Below are positions 35,689-45,467 of a DNA stretch of 64,000 nt, one piece after another (position 1 is the stretch's first letter; every line of letters begins with the position of its first letter). Position numbers and translations under genes: made by a program. The stretch is from Flavobacterium glycines (GTDB taxonomy: Bacteria; Bacteroidota; Bacteroidia; Flavobacteriales; Flavobacteriaceae): assembly GCF_900100165.1 (NCBI RefSeq), contig NZ_FNEO01000001.1:1674001-1738000 (forward strand), given 5' to 3'. Below the pieces are notes generated by a model that saw nothing but the letters and a program-made list of their open reading frames with translations, did not search any database and had not been told where the DNA came from.

Positions 35689-36714
35689 ATGAAATATCCC
35701 CTTTTACCATTAAAACCAAAAGTTGCTTTTTTTTCTACTCAAGTTTATGATAGCGTTTTCTTTGAAAAGTATAATGCCGATTTTGGTTATGAATTAGATT
35801 TTTTTGACATTCAATTAAATGAGCAAACCGTAAAGTTAATTAGTAATGCAGAGGTCGTTTGTGTTTTTGTAAATGATGTTGTCAATGAATCCGTAATCAG
35901 ACAATTGGCGGAAAAAAAGGTGCAAATCATCGCTTTGCGATGTGCGGGTTTTAATAATGTCGATTTAGAAGCAGCTAAAAAATACAATTTAAAAGTGTGT
36001 CGTGTTCCGGCTTATTCTCCTCAAGCTGTTGCCGAACACGCTATGGCGATGATTTTGACTTTAAACAGAAAAACCCACAAAGCCTATAATAGGGTTCGGG
36101 AACAAAATTTCTCCTTAAATGGTTTGTTAGGATTTGATTTATATGGGAAAACTGTGGGGGTTATAGGAACAGGAAATATTGGAAAAGCTTTTGCTAAAAT
36201 TGTGAATGGTTTTGGGTGTAAAGTTTTGGCTTTTGATATAGTTACCGATTCTGAAATGGAAAAAGCAGGAGTGACTTTTGTATCATTAGAAACGATATTT
36301 AAAGAATCGGATATTATTTCGTTGCATTGTCCATTGAATGAGAAGACCAAATATTTGATAAATAAAGACACGATTTCAATGATGAAAAATAATGTGATGT
36401 TAATTAACACCAGTCGTGGTGCTTTGATTGAAACATCTGACGTGATTCATGCTTTGAAAAAAGGAAAAATAGCTTATTTAGGGATTGACGTTTATGAACA
36501 GGAAGAAAAGTTATTTTTTAAAGATCATTCTGAAGATATTATTCAAGATGATGTTATTCAGCGTTTAATGAGTTTTCCGAATGTTCTGGTTACAGCACAT
36601 CAGGCTTTTTTTACTAATGAGGCTTTGTCACAGATTGCACTGGTGACATTGGGGAATATTCAAGAGTTGTTACATGATAACATTTTAACAAATAAACAAG
36701 CATTGCTTATATAA
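35689..36714 (+). CDS. ldhA: D-lactate dehydrogenase / 2-hydroxyacid dehydrogenase
   Basis: 341 residues of the D-isomer-specific 2-hydroxyacid dehydrogenase family, NAD-dependent. The Rossmann motif is GVIGTGNIGKAFAK (about 157-170). The catalytic Arg is in NTSRGALIET, and the catalytic His is in TAHQAFFTNEAL near residue 302. PAYSPQAVAEHA and SLNGLLGFDLYGKT match the LdhA-type (fermentative D-lactate dehydrogenase) subgroup. It would reoxidise NADH by reducing pyruvate under anoxia. It is monocistronic, followed by the defence gene pair. Confidence 0.88.
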   Translation: MKYPLLPLKPKVAFFSTQVYDSVFFEKYNADFGYELDFFDIQLNEQTVKLISNAEVVCVFVNDVVNESVIRQLAEKKVQIIALRCAGFNNVDLEAAKKYNLKVCRVPAYSPQAVAEHAMAMILTLNRKTHKAYNRVREQNFSLNGLLGFDLYGKTVGVIGTGNIGKAFAKIVNGFGCKVLAFDIVTDSEMEKAGVTFVSLETIFKESDIISLHCPLNEKTKYLINKDTISMMKNNVMLINTSRGALIETSDVIHALKKGKIAYLGIDVYEQEEKLFFKDHSEDIIQDDVIQRLMSFPNVLVTAHQAFFTNEALSQIALVTLGNIQELLHDNILTNKQALLI

Positions 36715-36790
36715 TTTTTTATTGATAATTAATGTATTGGAATTCAGTTATGATGTATATTTGTAATGTTTTTACAAATTAAAACTTTGC

Positions 36791-38020
36791 ATGATGCTTT
36801 TAAACTTTAGAATATCTAATTTTCGTTCAATAAATCATATGGTTGAATTGTCCATGATCCCTAGTGATTTAAAAAACCCCGTAAATAGAATTATAGAAAC
36901 AAATCCTAATGCTATAAAAAACAAATCCTATTATGGATTGACAACTGCAGCAATTTATGGGCCAAATGCTAGTGGAAAGAGTAATGTGTTAATTGCTTTA
37001 GATGAGTTTTTATTTTTTATAAAGAATTCAACAGATAATAAACCAAATGATTTATTAAAAATATATAATCCATTTAAATTAAGCAGGAAGAGTCTAGATG
37101 CGCCTTCGCATTTTTCAATAGATATATTAATAGAAAATATTTTGTATACATATACTATTGAAGTTTTTAATCAAATTGTTCTAAAAGAATCACTCGTTTT
37201 TTATCCTAAAGGAATTAAGGTAAAAATATTCGAAAGAAATGAACAAGATTTTTATAAAGGAAATGGATATGAAGGTATTTTTGAGACTATTAAGCAGCGA
37301 ACAACTGAAAATCAGTTGTTTTTGAGTAAAGCTGCGGTTGAGAATGTTGAGATTTTAAAAAATGTATATGAATATTTAACTTCTATTTTTGTCCTTACAA
37401 CTGCAACTTTTCATTCCAATGAATTTAATAAAGCACTTAGTAAAATGATGTTTAAAAATGTAGACTTGTGGGGAAAACAATTAGAATTATCTAAATCTTT
37501 GGTTCAAAAAATAGATACTCAGGTTGTTGATTTTGTTGAAAGGGATGGTAAAATCAAAACATTTCATTTGAATGCTGATAATGAAAAAATTGAATTTGAA
37601 TTTGAAGATGAGTCTTCAGGAACTCAAAGAGTTATAGCATTTATTCCGTTTGTTTTAAATAGATTAAAAGGAGGGAATGTTTTAGTTGTCGATGAATTTG
37701 AAAGAAGTTTGCATCCTGAAATTGCGCAATATATTTTAAAGTTATTTAACGATCCTGAAGTAAATACAAAAGGTGCTCAGTTTATATTTGCTACCCACGA
37801 TACTACTTTATTAAGTCCTGAAAATAAACTAAGAAGAGACCAAATTAATTTGGTTGAGAAAAATGAAAAAGGTGAAACAGAAATGTTTGCAGTTTCGGAT
37901 ATAAAGGGAATTCGAGAGGGAAATTATGAAAAATGGTATTTAGAAGGTAGATTAGGAGCTGTACCAAATATTGCCAGAGAAACTTTTAGACATGAATTAA
38001 TTGACTACATAAATTCATAA
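36791..38020 (+). CDS. RloA-like AAA ATPase (predicted phage-defence component)
   Basis: 409 residues of the AAA_15/AAA_21 (ABC-like, OLD-related) ATPase group. Walker A GPNASGKS at 57-64, signature-like SSGTQR at 275-280, Walker B VLVVDE at 297-302, followed by ERSLHPE and the switch ATHDT. The partner gene starts 2 bases after the stop and is RloB. Such pairs (RloA/RloB, AbiL of Lactococcus, and more distantly PARIS) are abortive-infection or phage-defence modules. The DNA is visibly more AT-rich than in neighbours, suggesting transfer. The trigger and target are unknown. Confidence 0.8.
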   Translation: MMLLNFRISNFRSINHMVELSMIPSDLKNPVNRIIETNPNAIKNKSYYGLTTAAIYGPNASGKSNVLIALDEFLFFIKNSTDNKPNDLLKIYNPFKLSRKSLDAPSHFSIDILIENILYTYTIEVFNQIVLKESLVFYPKGIKVKIFERNEQDFYKGNGYEGIFETIKQRTTENQLFLSKAAVENVEILKNVYEYLTSIFVLTTATFHSNEFNKALSKMMFKNVDLWGKQLELSKSLVQKIDTQVVDFVERDGKIKTFHLNADNEKIEFEFEDESSGTQRVIAFIPFVLNRLKGGNVLVVDEFERSLHPEIAQYILKLFNDPEVNTKGAQFIFATHDTTLLSPENKLRRDQINLVEKNEKGETEMFAVSDIKGIREGNYEKWYLEGRLGAVPNIARETFRHELIDYINS

Positions 38021-38022
38021 TC

Positions 38023-38631
38023 ATGGCTAAAAGACCTAAGAATAATTTTAAGTTACGAGAACTTAAATCGAAAGTCTTGATTCTTTGTGAAGGATTGACT
38101 GAGAAGAATTATTTTAATGCACTGAAAGAAGATTTAGGTTTGCCTAAAACAATTAGCGTAAATGTTTTTCAAAGTCATAAAGTAGATTGTAAAGGTGTTG
38201 TAGAAGAAGCAATAAAAAAGGCGAAACGTGAAGGTGTTGAAACGATTTATGTTGTTTTTGATCATGACAATCAGGCAAAAAGAGATGAAGCGTTTAAATT
38301 AGCAGCCAATAAAAATATAGAAGTTATTTTTTCTAGTATTTGTTTTGAGATTTGGTATTTATTTCATTTTAAAAATTCAACCAAAGCTTTTGCTTCAGAA
38401 GCGGAGTTAGAAAAGGAATTAAAGAAGTGCATTGGAATGCAAAATTATGAGAAGAATGATTTTAAACATTATTCTATTTTAAAAGATAAATCAACTTTTG
38501 CAAAATTAAACGCCGGAAAATCCAGATTGTCTGTAATTGATAATAATTATGGTGTGGAGATTTTTAATTTAAACCCTTTTACAAATGTAGATGAGTTAGT
38601 TAATTATTTAGAGAATCAAAAAAATAAATAG
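38023..38631 (+). CDS. rloB: RloB-like TOPRIM-fold protein (predicted effector)
   Basis: 202 residues of the RloB family. The start has a TOPRIM-like glutamate loop LILCEGLTEKNYF (Glu23), then a DxD-type pair in VVFDHDNQ (Asp80, Asp82), the acidic metal site of TOPRIM nucleases. SSICFEIWYLFHF is the typical middle motif. It lies 2 bases after the ATPase gene and ends one base before a terminator, so the two genes form a closed defence cassette. RNA or DNA cleavage upon phage infection is inferred from family context. Confidence 0.85.
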   Translation: MAKRPKNNFKLRELKSKVLILCEGLTEKNYFNALKEDLGLPKTISVNVFQSHKVDCKGVVEEAIKKAKREGVETIYVVFDHDNQAKRDEAFKLAANKNIEVIFSSICFEIWYLFHFKNSTKAFASEAELEKELKKCIGMQNYEKNDFKHYSILKDKSTFAKLNAGKSRLSVIDNNYGVEIFNLNPFTNVDELVNYLENQKNK

Positions 38632-38660
38632 AAAAGAGCTTTAATTTGAAGCTCTTTTTT
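38632..38660 (+). terminator. terminator of the rloAB pair
   Basis: AAAAGAGCTT, seven-base loop, AAGCTCTTTT plus extra Ts, starting directly after the rloB stop codon. Confidence 0.85.
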
Positions 38661-38665
38661 ATTGC

Positions 38666-38741
38666 GCGTGAGTAGGGATTCGAACCCTAAACTTTGAGCT
38701 ATTCATTATAATTGTAATTTTTGATAAAATTGTGCTCACGC
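38666..38741 (-). other. degenerate tRNA-like element
   Basis: On the minus strand 76 bases start with GCGTGAG and end with the complementary CTCACGC (seven-pair acceptor-like stem). A perfect T-arm TAGGG-TTCGAAT-CCCTA lies directly before the 3' strand. The D-arm and anticodon region is unrecognisable and very AT-rich, so it is not a working tRNA. It lies 34 bases after rloB and may be an attachment-site remnant. A second 9-base inverted repeat interleaves with it (see findings). Confidence 0.55.
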
Positions 38742-38915
38742 AGTCAAAGTTTTAAACACGCCATTTTTTATTTTTTCCATAAGTTTTGAGTTTTTAAAGT
38801 AACAAGTTATAATACAATCATACAAAATGCCCAAGCTCAATTTTACGCACAAATTACTATCACAACCAGTTATCAATGTTATTATCAAACTGATTAAATG
38901 AATATCTTAGATATT

Positions 38916-40616
38916 TTATCCTACTAATTCCACCACTTTACTTTCGCCTTCAATAGCTACTTTAGTCAAACCGTGTTTCGATAAGTTTTTCATAGACGCA
39001 TCCCATTTTTTACCGCTTAAGTTAGCAGTAATTTTTAATTGCGTTAAATCCATTTTATTTTCACTTTTTTTCAATAAGTCTACTATAAATTTTTCTTCAT
39101 CAGAAAGTTCAATTGTTAGTTTTTTCTCCGGACGCATTTGCGGGAACAATAACACTTCCTGAATAGAAGCATTATTGGTTAAGAACATCATCAAACGATC
39201 CATACCGATTCCTAATCCTGATGTTGGAGGCATTCCATATTCTAAAGCTCTTAAGAAATCTTCATCGATGATTCCGTTAGCTTCATCATCTCCTTTTGCA
39301 GCCAAACGCATTTGGTCTTCAAAACGTTCTCTTTGATCAATTGGGTCATTCAATTCAGAATAAGCATTTGCTACTTCTTTACCGCAAACCATTAATTCAA
39401 AACGCTCTGTCAGTTCTGGATTGTCACGGTGCTCTTTACAAAGCGGTGACATTTCTTTTGGATAATCGGTAATGAATGTTGGCTGAATATAATTTCCTTC
39501 ACATTTTGCTCCAAAAATCTCATCAATCAGTTTTCCTTTACCCATAGTTTCATCCACTTCAATTCCCATTCCTTTAGCAGCTTCGTACAATTCGGCTTCG
39601 CTTTTTCCTGAAATATCAAAACCAGTAAAGTGCTTGATAGAATCCGTCATCGTCACTCGGGCAAAAGGCGCTTTGAAACTGATTTGGTGCTCACCAAAAG
39701 TAACATCACTTGTTCCGTTTACAGAAACAGCACAGTGCTCCAATAAACGCTCAGTGAAATCCATCATCCAGTTGTAGTCTTTGTAAGCTACATATATTTC
39801 CATTGCAGTAAATTCAGGGTTGTGCGTTCTGTCCATTCCTTCGTTACGGAAGTTTTTCGAAAACTCATAAACACCGTCAAATCCACCTACGATTAATCTT
39901 TTTAAGTACAATTCATTAGCAATACGCATGTACAACGGAATATCCAATGAGTTGTGGTGCGTAATAAATGGACGCGCTGCCGCTCCACCAGGAATCGATT
40001 GTAAAACCGGAGTTTCCACTTCAAGGTATCCTGCATCGTTAAAGAAACCACGCATCGCGTTGAATAATTTAGTTCTTTTGATAAAGGTTTCTTTTACCTG
40101 TGGGTTTACCGTTAAGTCAACATAACGCATACGGTAACGCAATTCGGCATCGTTGAAAGCGTCAAAAACTTTTCCGTCTTCATCCACTTTTGGTAAAGGA
40201 AGCGGACGCAAGGTTTTGCTTAAGAAAGTAAAACCGCTTACACGAATACATTTCGCACCCACTTGTGTAGTAAACAATTCCCCTTCAATTCCAATATAAT
40301 CACCTAAATCGGTTAGTTTTTTGAAAACCTGATTGTACAAGGTTTTATCATCACCTTCACACAAAACATCACGGTTCACGTACAATTGAATACGTCCTTC
40401 GCTATCCTGCAATTCGGCAAAACAAGCTTTTCCCTGATCTCTCACACTCATCAAACGCCCCGCAACAATCACTGTCTTACCTTCTTCAAACGTTTCCTTT
40501 ATTTGCTTTGAAGTATGATTTACAGGAAAAAGATTAGCAGGATAAGGATTGATTCCTAAGTTGCGTAAAGATTGAAGTTTTTCTCTTCGGATGATTTCTT
40601 GTTCTGATAATGCCAT
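38916..40616 (-). CDS. lysS: lysyl-tRNA synthetase, class II
   Basis: 566 residues. An N-terminal anticodon-binding OB-fold (about 50-160; VIVAGRLMSVRDQGKACFAELQD) precedes the class II catalytic core: motif 1 around FNAMRGFFNDAGYLEVETPVL, motif 2 FRNEGMDRTHNPEFTAMEIY and motif 3 GLGIGMDRLMMFL. After the usual end near residue 498 there is an extra C-terminal domain of about 65 residues (LSDEEKFIVDLLKKSENKMDL ...), as in other Bacteroidota LysS proteins. It is a single gene with no visible link to the defence cassette. Confidence 0.97.
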   Translation of the reverse strand: MALSEQEIIRREKLQSLRNLGINPYPANLFPVNHTSKQIKETFEEGKTVIVAGRLMSVRDQGKACFAELQDSEGRIQLYVNRDVLCEGDDKTLYNQVFKKLTDLGDYIGIEGELFTTQVGAKCIRVSGFTFLSKTLRPLPLPKVDEDGKVFDAFNDAELRYRMRYVDLTVNPQVKETFIKRTKLFNAMRGFFNDAGYLEVETPVLQSIPGGAAARPFITHHNSLDIPLYMRIANELYLKRLIVGGFDGVYEFSKNFRNEGMDRTHNPEFTAMEIYVAYKDYNWMMDFTERLLEHCAVSVNGTSDVTFGEHQISFKAPFARVTMTDSIKHFTGFDISGKSEAELYEAAKGMGIEVDETMGKGKLIDEIFGAKCEGNYIQPTFITDYPKEMSPLCKEHRDNPELTERFELMVCGKEVANAYSELNDPIDQRERFEDQMRLAAKGDDEANGIIDEDFLRALEYGMPPTSGLGIGMDRLMMFLTNNASIQEVLLFPQMRPEKKLTIELSDEEKFIVDLLKKSENKMDLTQLKITANLSGKKWDASMKNLSKHGLTKVAIEGESKVVELVG

Positions 40617-40854
40617 TATAGTCTGATTTTTAAGACCGCAAAGATAAAAAAAAGAATGCAGACTTTAGAATGCAGATTTTTAGAATTTTTAGGAGCAGAA
40701 AATTGCCGTTTTTTTATCACGATTTGTCCCGCTTCCGGATGATTTTTCTTGTTTTTTAGAATAAAAAAATAGTCTTTATTTTTTTTGTGTAAGAAAACTC
40801 TATTTTTACAAAAATATAAACTTAATTATTAATTTTTGGATTTAAGTTTCTGAT

Positions 40855-43800
40855 ATGAAAAAAACAAATGTTTTTTACTGGATATTGTTAGTGTTTTTTT
40901 TTGTGTTTTTTGGTAAAGTTTATTCACAAGAAGAAATGCAAGAATTAATAATTAATGGAAATATGGGGAATTTTGCAGGAACTAATTTCGATTATAAAAA
41001 CGGAGGTTATATAAGTTTTGATGATCCATTTTCAATAACTTCAGTTCCTGGCATGAGTGCAAATACAAATAATCCAGTTAATTTGAATTTTGATTTTTTA
41101 CCTACAATGGAGCATACTTTTGGTATGCGATATTCTGGGACAATGCTTGTTGTTGATGGTGGTAATCTAGGAAATACTCAATATTTTTGGAAAGGGGGGT
41201 ATGGTGGTAACGGGTTTTGCGGGTTAACAATTGGTAAAAAATATACTTTTAGTTATTGGGTGCATTCCGTTTCATCATTAGTTGTTAATTCTGCAACTCA
41301 AGCAGATATTAGAATTGATTTTTCTAATGTTTCTGATATTATTTTAGTTTCTGGAAATAAGTTAGCTCCTTTACCTTCTGAAGGTTGGCAAAAAGTGACT
41401 TATAGTTTTATTGCTACAGATTATTGTGTAAATATTAATCTTTGGGATGCAAATACTAATTCTGTTGGAAACGATTTTGCATTAGATGATTTTTCATTAC
41501 AAGAAGAAGTCCCCCTAGGAATTACCTATTCCTTATCTTATGCTTCTGATGGGATTAGATTATTTGCCTATTCTATGAGTGGAAGTCCATATATTCGTTC
41601 TTGGACACTTACTGGACCTGTTAATAGAAGTGGTTGGGAAAATTTTAAAAATCTAATTCCTGGAAATTATCAACTTACTGCGGTAGATGTGAATGGTCAA
41701 ACTGCAAATTGTGATGTTGTAATACCCTTTGATTCAAATTATCTACAAATAAAAGGTAATGCAAATATTTGTCAAGGAGAAAGTACTGTTTTGTCAGTTA
41801 CAGGAGGGAATTCAATTTATGAATGGTTTTCTAATCCTACTGATACGAATATAGCTGATTCTAGTAAGGCAACTCAAATATTAAGTCCATCAGTGACTAC
41901 TAACTATACAGTGAAATCTCGTCCATTTCCAGGGACTGAGAATTTAGTATTCAATGGGGATTTTTCATTAGGTAATATAGGTTTTGATACTTATTATAAA
42001 TATTATTCTACAAATTTTGAAAATGCACCTCGAACATATAATGTTGGTAATAGTCCTTCTTCTTGGAGTTCAATTTTACCAAATTGTGGTGATCATACTT
42101 CTGGAAATGGCAACATGTTAATGGTAAATGGTTATAATGGTTATAGTAGTGCGTCAAGAGGATCAGTACCTTTCTGGAAACAATCTATAAAAGTTAATGG
42201 AACGACAAATTATGTTTTTAGTTTTTGGGTACATTCATTTTCAGAAATAAATCCTGCAGAAATAAATGTAACTTTTAACGGTTCTTTTGCAAAAGTTTAT
42301 TTTTTAGAGTTATCCCCAACTAAAGTTTGTGGTAATTGGATTCAATTTTCAGTAAATTATTTTTCTGGATGGCTCAATGAATGGGTGAATATAGAGATAC
42401 TAAATTCTGGCAGTTATACAGATGTTGGAAATGATTTTGCAATTGATGATATTTCTTTTGTAGCAGTAAATCCAATTGATATATATTCAAATTTCACAGT
42501 AACAGTTGCTCCACCAGAAAAGCCAATATTAGCTAATAGTGTTATCACTCAAAATGAAATTCAATTTAATTGGAATCAAGTTCCTAATGCAACAGATTAT
42601 GAACTTAGCTATTCGGTAAATGGGGCAAATACTATTGATATTGGAAGCATTACAACTAATACATATAAAGTAGAAGGGCTTAGTCCGGGAGATTTAGTAA
42701 AATTGATTGTAAAACCAATTGGAAATGGTTGTTTTGATTCTGTTGAATTTAGTAAAAGTACTTATTTACCATGTCCTGTCCCTGAAATTATGGTAAATAG
42801 GCAACCCACCTGTAATATTCCTTTGGGTAGTATTAAAGTTACTTCTCCGGTGGGGAGTGAATACGAATACAGTTTAAATGGAATAAATTTTCAATCCGAT
42901 GTTTTGTTTGATAATGTGAATACAGGAAATAAAACAATAACTGTAAGAAACACAGTTACAAATTGTCAATCAGTAAGTAATACGGTAGTTTTAAATGCTC
43001 CTGATGCTGTTTTGCCAAATATTTCGGTCTCTTATAGTTATCAAGATTGTTTAGTGAATCTAGTAGCAACTTCGACAACATTAAATCATTCTATAGTTTG
43101 GAATGGTCCTTCTTTAACAATAGATACTCCAAACCCTGCGAAGGTTTCGGTTTCAGGGACATTTACTGCAACAGTCAAAGATTTAAATACAGGATGTACA
43201 AAATCTATTGACTTGAATGTTTTACAACCAATTTTGCCTCCTAAGCCTGTTGTTAGTAGTATTGATCCTACTTGTACAAATGACTATGGACAAATAATGG
43301 TAATTTCACCAATTGATAGTAATTATGAGTATAGTATTGATGGAGTGAATTTTCAATCAATCGGACAATTTTCAAATTTGTATCCAGCTAATTATAGTGT
43401 TTTTGTTAAAGATAAAGTTACGTCATGTGTTTCTGTTCCAACAGAAATTATTTTAAAGAAACCCATAATAGAAGTGCCTCAAGTTGTTTTAAATAATGAT
43501 AATTTATGTCAAAATAGTGTGTCTGGTCCACTAAGTGTAATTGCATCGCCAAATGCAATACTTAATTGGTATGGTGAAAATGAGACAGGAGGTATAGCAT
43601 CTAATGTACCAACGATTCCATCTACAGTTAATATTGGAAGAACTGTTTATTATGTTAGTCAATCAATAGGTAATTGTGAAAGTGCAAGAGTACCAATTCC
43701 TATTGATGTTTCAGGTGAAGGAATAAGTCCAGGGTTTTCTGATTTGAGTTTTTGTGCAGGAGAAATTATTGCTCCGTTGAGTAATGTTTCTCCAAACGGA

Positions 43801-44409
43801 ATTGTAGGGAATTGGAATTCAAGTATAATTGATAATTCAAAAAGTAAAAGTTATCTTTTTACCCCAAATCCTAATCAATGTGCTATTGAACAAAAAATAA
43901 ACATAACTATAAATGTGCCAACTCTGAAGTATGTAAAGTGGGAGACATCCAAGGCATTTGATGATAGTCAAAGTATAGAAATACAAGTATTTGATCAGGG
44001 GGAGTATTTATATCAGTTGGATGATGGATTATTTCAAGAAAGTCCTTTGTTTGAAAATGTTAAGCATGGTTATCATTCAGTAAAAGTTATTGATGTTAAT
44101 GGTTGTAGTGAACCTGTAGTTGTATCTGGAATTTTAGTTGTTAATTTTCCTAATTATTTTACACCTAATGGAGATGGCTATAATGACTTTTGGAATATTT
44201 CAGATTTGAAAAATTATGATAATTCATCTGTTTTTATCTATGATAGGTATGGTAAACTTTTAAAAGAACTATTTCCATCAAAAGATTTTGGTTGGGATGG
44301 AACTTATTTAGGTAAGGAAATGCCTGCTTCAGATTATTGGTTTGTAGTTTTTTATTATGACAATGGAGAAAAGAAGGAATACAAAGGGCATTTTTCATTA
44401 AAAAGATAA
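40855..44409 (+). CDS. large secreted protein with type B T9SS C-terminal domain
   Basis: 1184 residues with signal peptide ending VYSQ. Two jelly-roll-like carbohydrate-binding-type modules (about 30-215 and 362-545; NGNMGN ... NDFALDDFSL and NGDFSL ... NDFAIDDISF) come first, then a fibronectin-like domain. Two or more SprB-type repeats follow (EYEYSLNGINFQS and NYEYSIDGVNFQS). The C-terminal gliding-motility-associated sorting domain has NYFTPNGDGYNDFWNI, VFIYDRYGKLLKEL, GWDGTYLGKEMPASDYWFVV. It is exported by the type 9 system and kept at the cell surface. The ligand is unknown. The gene is more AT-rich than its neighbours. Confidence 0.88.
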   Translation: MKKTNVFYWILLVFFFVFFGKVYSQEEMQELIINGNMGNFAGTNFDYKNGGYISFDDPFSITSVPGMSANTNNPVNLNFDFLPTMEHTFGMRYSGTMLVVDGGNLGNTQYFWKGGYGGNGFCGLTIGKKYTFSYWVHSVSSLVVNSATQADIRIDFSNVSDIILVSGNKLAPLPSEGWQKVTYSFIATDYCVNINLWDANTNSVGNDFALDDFSLQEEVPLGITYSLSYASDGIRLFAYSMSGSPYIRSWTLTGPVNRSGWENFKNLIPGNYQLTAVDVNGQTANCDVVIPFDSNYLQIKGNANICQGESTVLSVTGGNSIYEWFSNPTDTNIADSSKATQILSPSVTTNYTVKSRPFPGTENLVFNGDFSLGNIGFDTYYKYYSTNFENAPRTYNVGNSPSSWSSILPNCGDHTSGNGNMLMVNGYNGYSSASRGSVPFWKQSIKVNGTTNYVFSFWVHSFSEINPAEINVTFNGSFAKVYFLELSPTKVCGNWIQFSVNYFSGWLNEWVNIEILNSGSYTDVGNDFAIDDISFVAVNPIDIYSNFTVTVAPPEKPILANSVITQNEIQFNWNQVPNATDYELSYSVNGANTIDIGSITTNTYKVEGLSPGDLVKLIVKPIGNGCFDSVEFSKSTYLPCPVPEIMVNRQPTCNIPLGSIKVTSPVGSEYEYSLNGINFQSDVLFDNVNTGNKTITVRNTVTNCQSVSNTVVLNAPDAVLPNISVSYSYQDCLVNLVATSTTLNHSIVWNGPSLTIDTPNPAKVSVSGTFTATVKDLNTGCTKSIDLNVLQPILPPKPVVSSIDPTCTNDYGQIMVISPIDSNYEYSIDGVNFQSIGQFSNLYPANYSVFVKDKVTSCVSVPTEIILKKPIIEVPQVVLNNDNLCQNSVSGPLSVIASPNAILNWYGENETGGIASNVPTIPSTVNIGRTVYYVSQSIGNCESARVPIPIDVSGEGISPGFSDLSFCAGEIIAPLSNVSPNGIVGNWNSSIIDNSKSKSYLFTPNPNQCAIEQKINITINVPTLKYVKWETSKAFDDSQSIEIQVFDQGEYLYQLDDGLFQESPLFENVKHGYHSVKVIDVNGCSEPVVVSGILVVNFPNYFTPNGDGYNDFWNISDLKNYDNSSVFIYDRYGKLLKELFPSKDFGWDGTYLGKEMPASDYWFVVFYYDNGEKKEYKGHFSLKR

Positions 44410-44475
44410 CTTAAATTACTTGTTTTTTAGATAGAATCCAAAAAGTTAACCTGTATATTTGAAAAAAAACAGAAA

Positions 44476-45237
44476 ATGAAACAAATTAAATATTTTTTAG
44501 CTTTTGCTTTAATGCTACTATTAACCAGCTGCAACTTCACCGAAAACATCGATGTTCATCCTGACGGTTCCGGGAATTTTTCCATAGAAATGGATGGGGC
44601 AGGTTTACTGGCGATGGCTGGTGATAAATTAGGAAATGAATTAGGTATGAAAAATAACGCTAAAGCAATAGATTCGACTTTTTCATTTAAAGAAATTTTT
44701 GCGACTAAAAAAGACAGTATCGCTAAAATGTCTCCGGAACAGCAAGAAGCGTTGAAAAAACTGGAGAGTTTTGTAATGAAAATCAAAATGAATCCTGAAG
44801 CGAAACAATTATTGTTTTCGATGAATACGCCATTTAAAAGTGTAAATGATTTAGGAGGCTTGATGGAAAGTATGGCCGCTATGAAAGATTTAAAAGGAAA
44901 ATCAGATAAAAAAGACAATCCGGCAGCTATGATGAGTGGTCTTGGGAACAATAATGCTAAATTGAGTTTTAGTTATAATGGTAAAAATTTTAGCCGAAAA
45001 GTGATTGTTTTAAAAGATCAAATCAAAAAAATCGCAGCCGATTCGCTTGGAATGGCTAAGATGATTTTTGCATCATCTAAATATACTTTGAAATACCATT
45101 TCCCTAAAGCCGTAAAATCGGTTTCAAATCCTGATGCGCTATTTAGTGCCGACAGAAAAACTATTACGGTCGAATATCCTTTTACGGACTATTCTGAAAA
45201 CCCGGAGAAGCTGAATTTGAATGTAGTTTTTGAATAA
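44476..45237 (+). CDS. lipoprotein of unknown function
   Basis: 253 residues. Signal with lipobox LLTSC (Cys19), then a strand motif NIDVHPDGSGNFSIEMDGAGL. The middle is helical and Lys/Met-rich (about 60-150), and the end is strand-rich (KYTLKYHFPKAV ... VEYPFTDYSENPEKLNLNVVFE). I recognise no named family; similar lipoproteins are frequent in Flavobacteriia. It lies alone between the T9SS cargo protein and repeat-rich spacer before lipB. Confidence 0.75.
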   Translation: MKQIKYFLAFALMLLLTSCNFTENIDVHPDGSGNFSIEMDGAGLLAMAGDKLGNELGMKNNAKAIDSTFSFKEIFATKKDSIAKMSPEQQEALKKLESFVMKIKMNPEAKQLLFSMNTPFKSVNDLGGLMESMAAMKDLKGKSDKKDNPAAMMSGLGNNNAKLSFSYNGKNFSRKVIVLKDQIKKIAADSLGMAKMIFASSKYTLKYHFPKAVKSVSNPDALFSADRKTITVEYPFTDYSENPEKLNLNVVFE

Positions 45238-45247
45238 TCTAAAAAAG

Positions 45248-45376
45248 ACCGCAAATTCGCAAATCTCAGTTTTTTAAAATCTTTAAGTTTTATCTCTATT
45301 AGTCAGTAAGATCATTGTAATCTGTGGCTGTTTTTTTAGATTCACAGCTGAAAAGTAAAATTTGCGAATTTGCGGT
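45248..45376. repeat. inverted repeat with CCGCAAATTCGCAAA arms
   Basis: The 16 bases at 45248-45263 (ACCGCAAATTCGCAAA) are exactly complementary to 45361-45376, with 97 bases between. A related copy lies at 46340-46355 beyond lipB. Such short repeats are common between genes of Flavobacterium. Confidence 0.7.
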
Positions 45377-45434
45377 AAAATAATCTCATTTGTTATGTTG
45401 TTGTGACTCCGTGGCAAAAGAAAATAATTAATTG

Positions 45435-45442
45435 TATTTTTG
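45435..45442 (+). promoter_or_regulatory. probable lipB -7 promoter box
   Basis: TATTTTTG fits the Bacteroidota TAnnTTTG box. No clear -33 TTTG is visible. Transcription would start near 45447, so the repeat at 45468-45496 would lie in the leader of lipB. Confidence 0.45.
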
Positions 45443-45467
45443 CAGCTCATCAAATAAATGAACGAAA

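Noticed and set aside
38666..38741. Functional tRNA gene on the minus strand
   Set aside because: Acceptor stem and T-arm are perfect, but there is no D-arm with the GG loop and no convincing anticodon stem.
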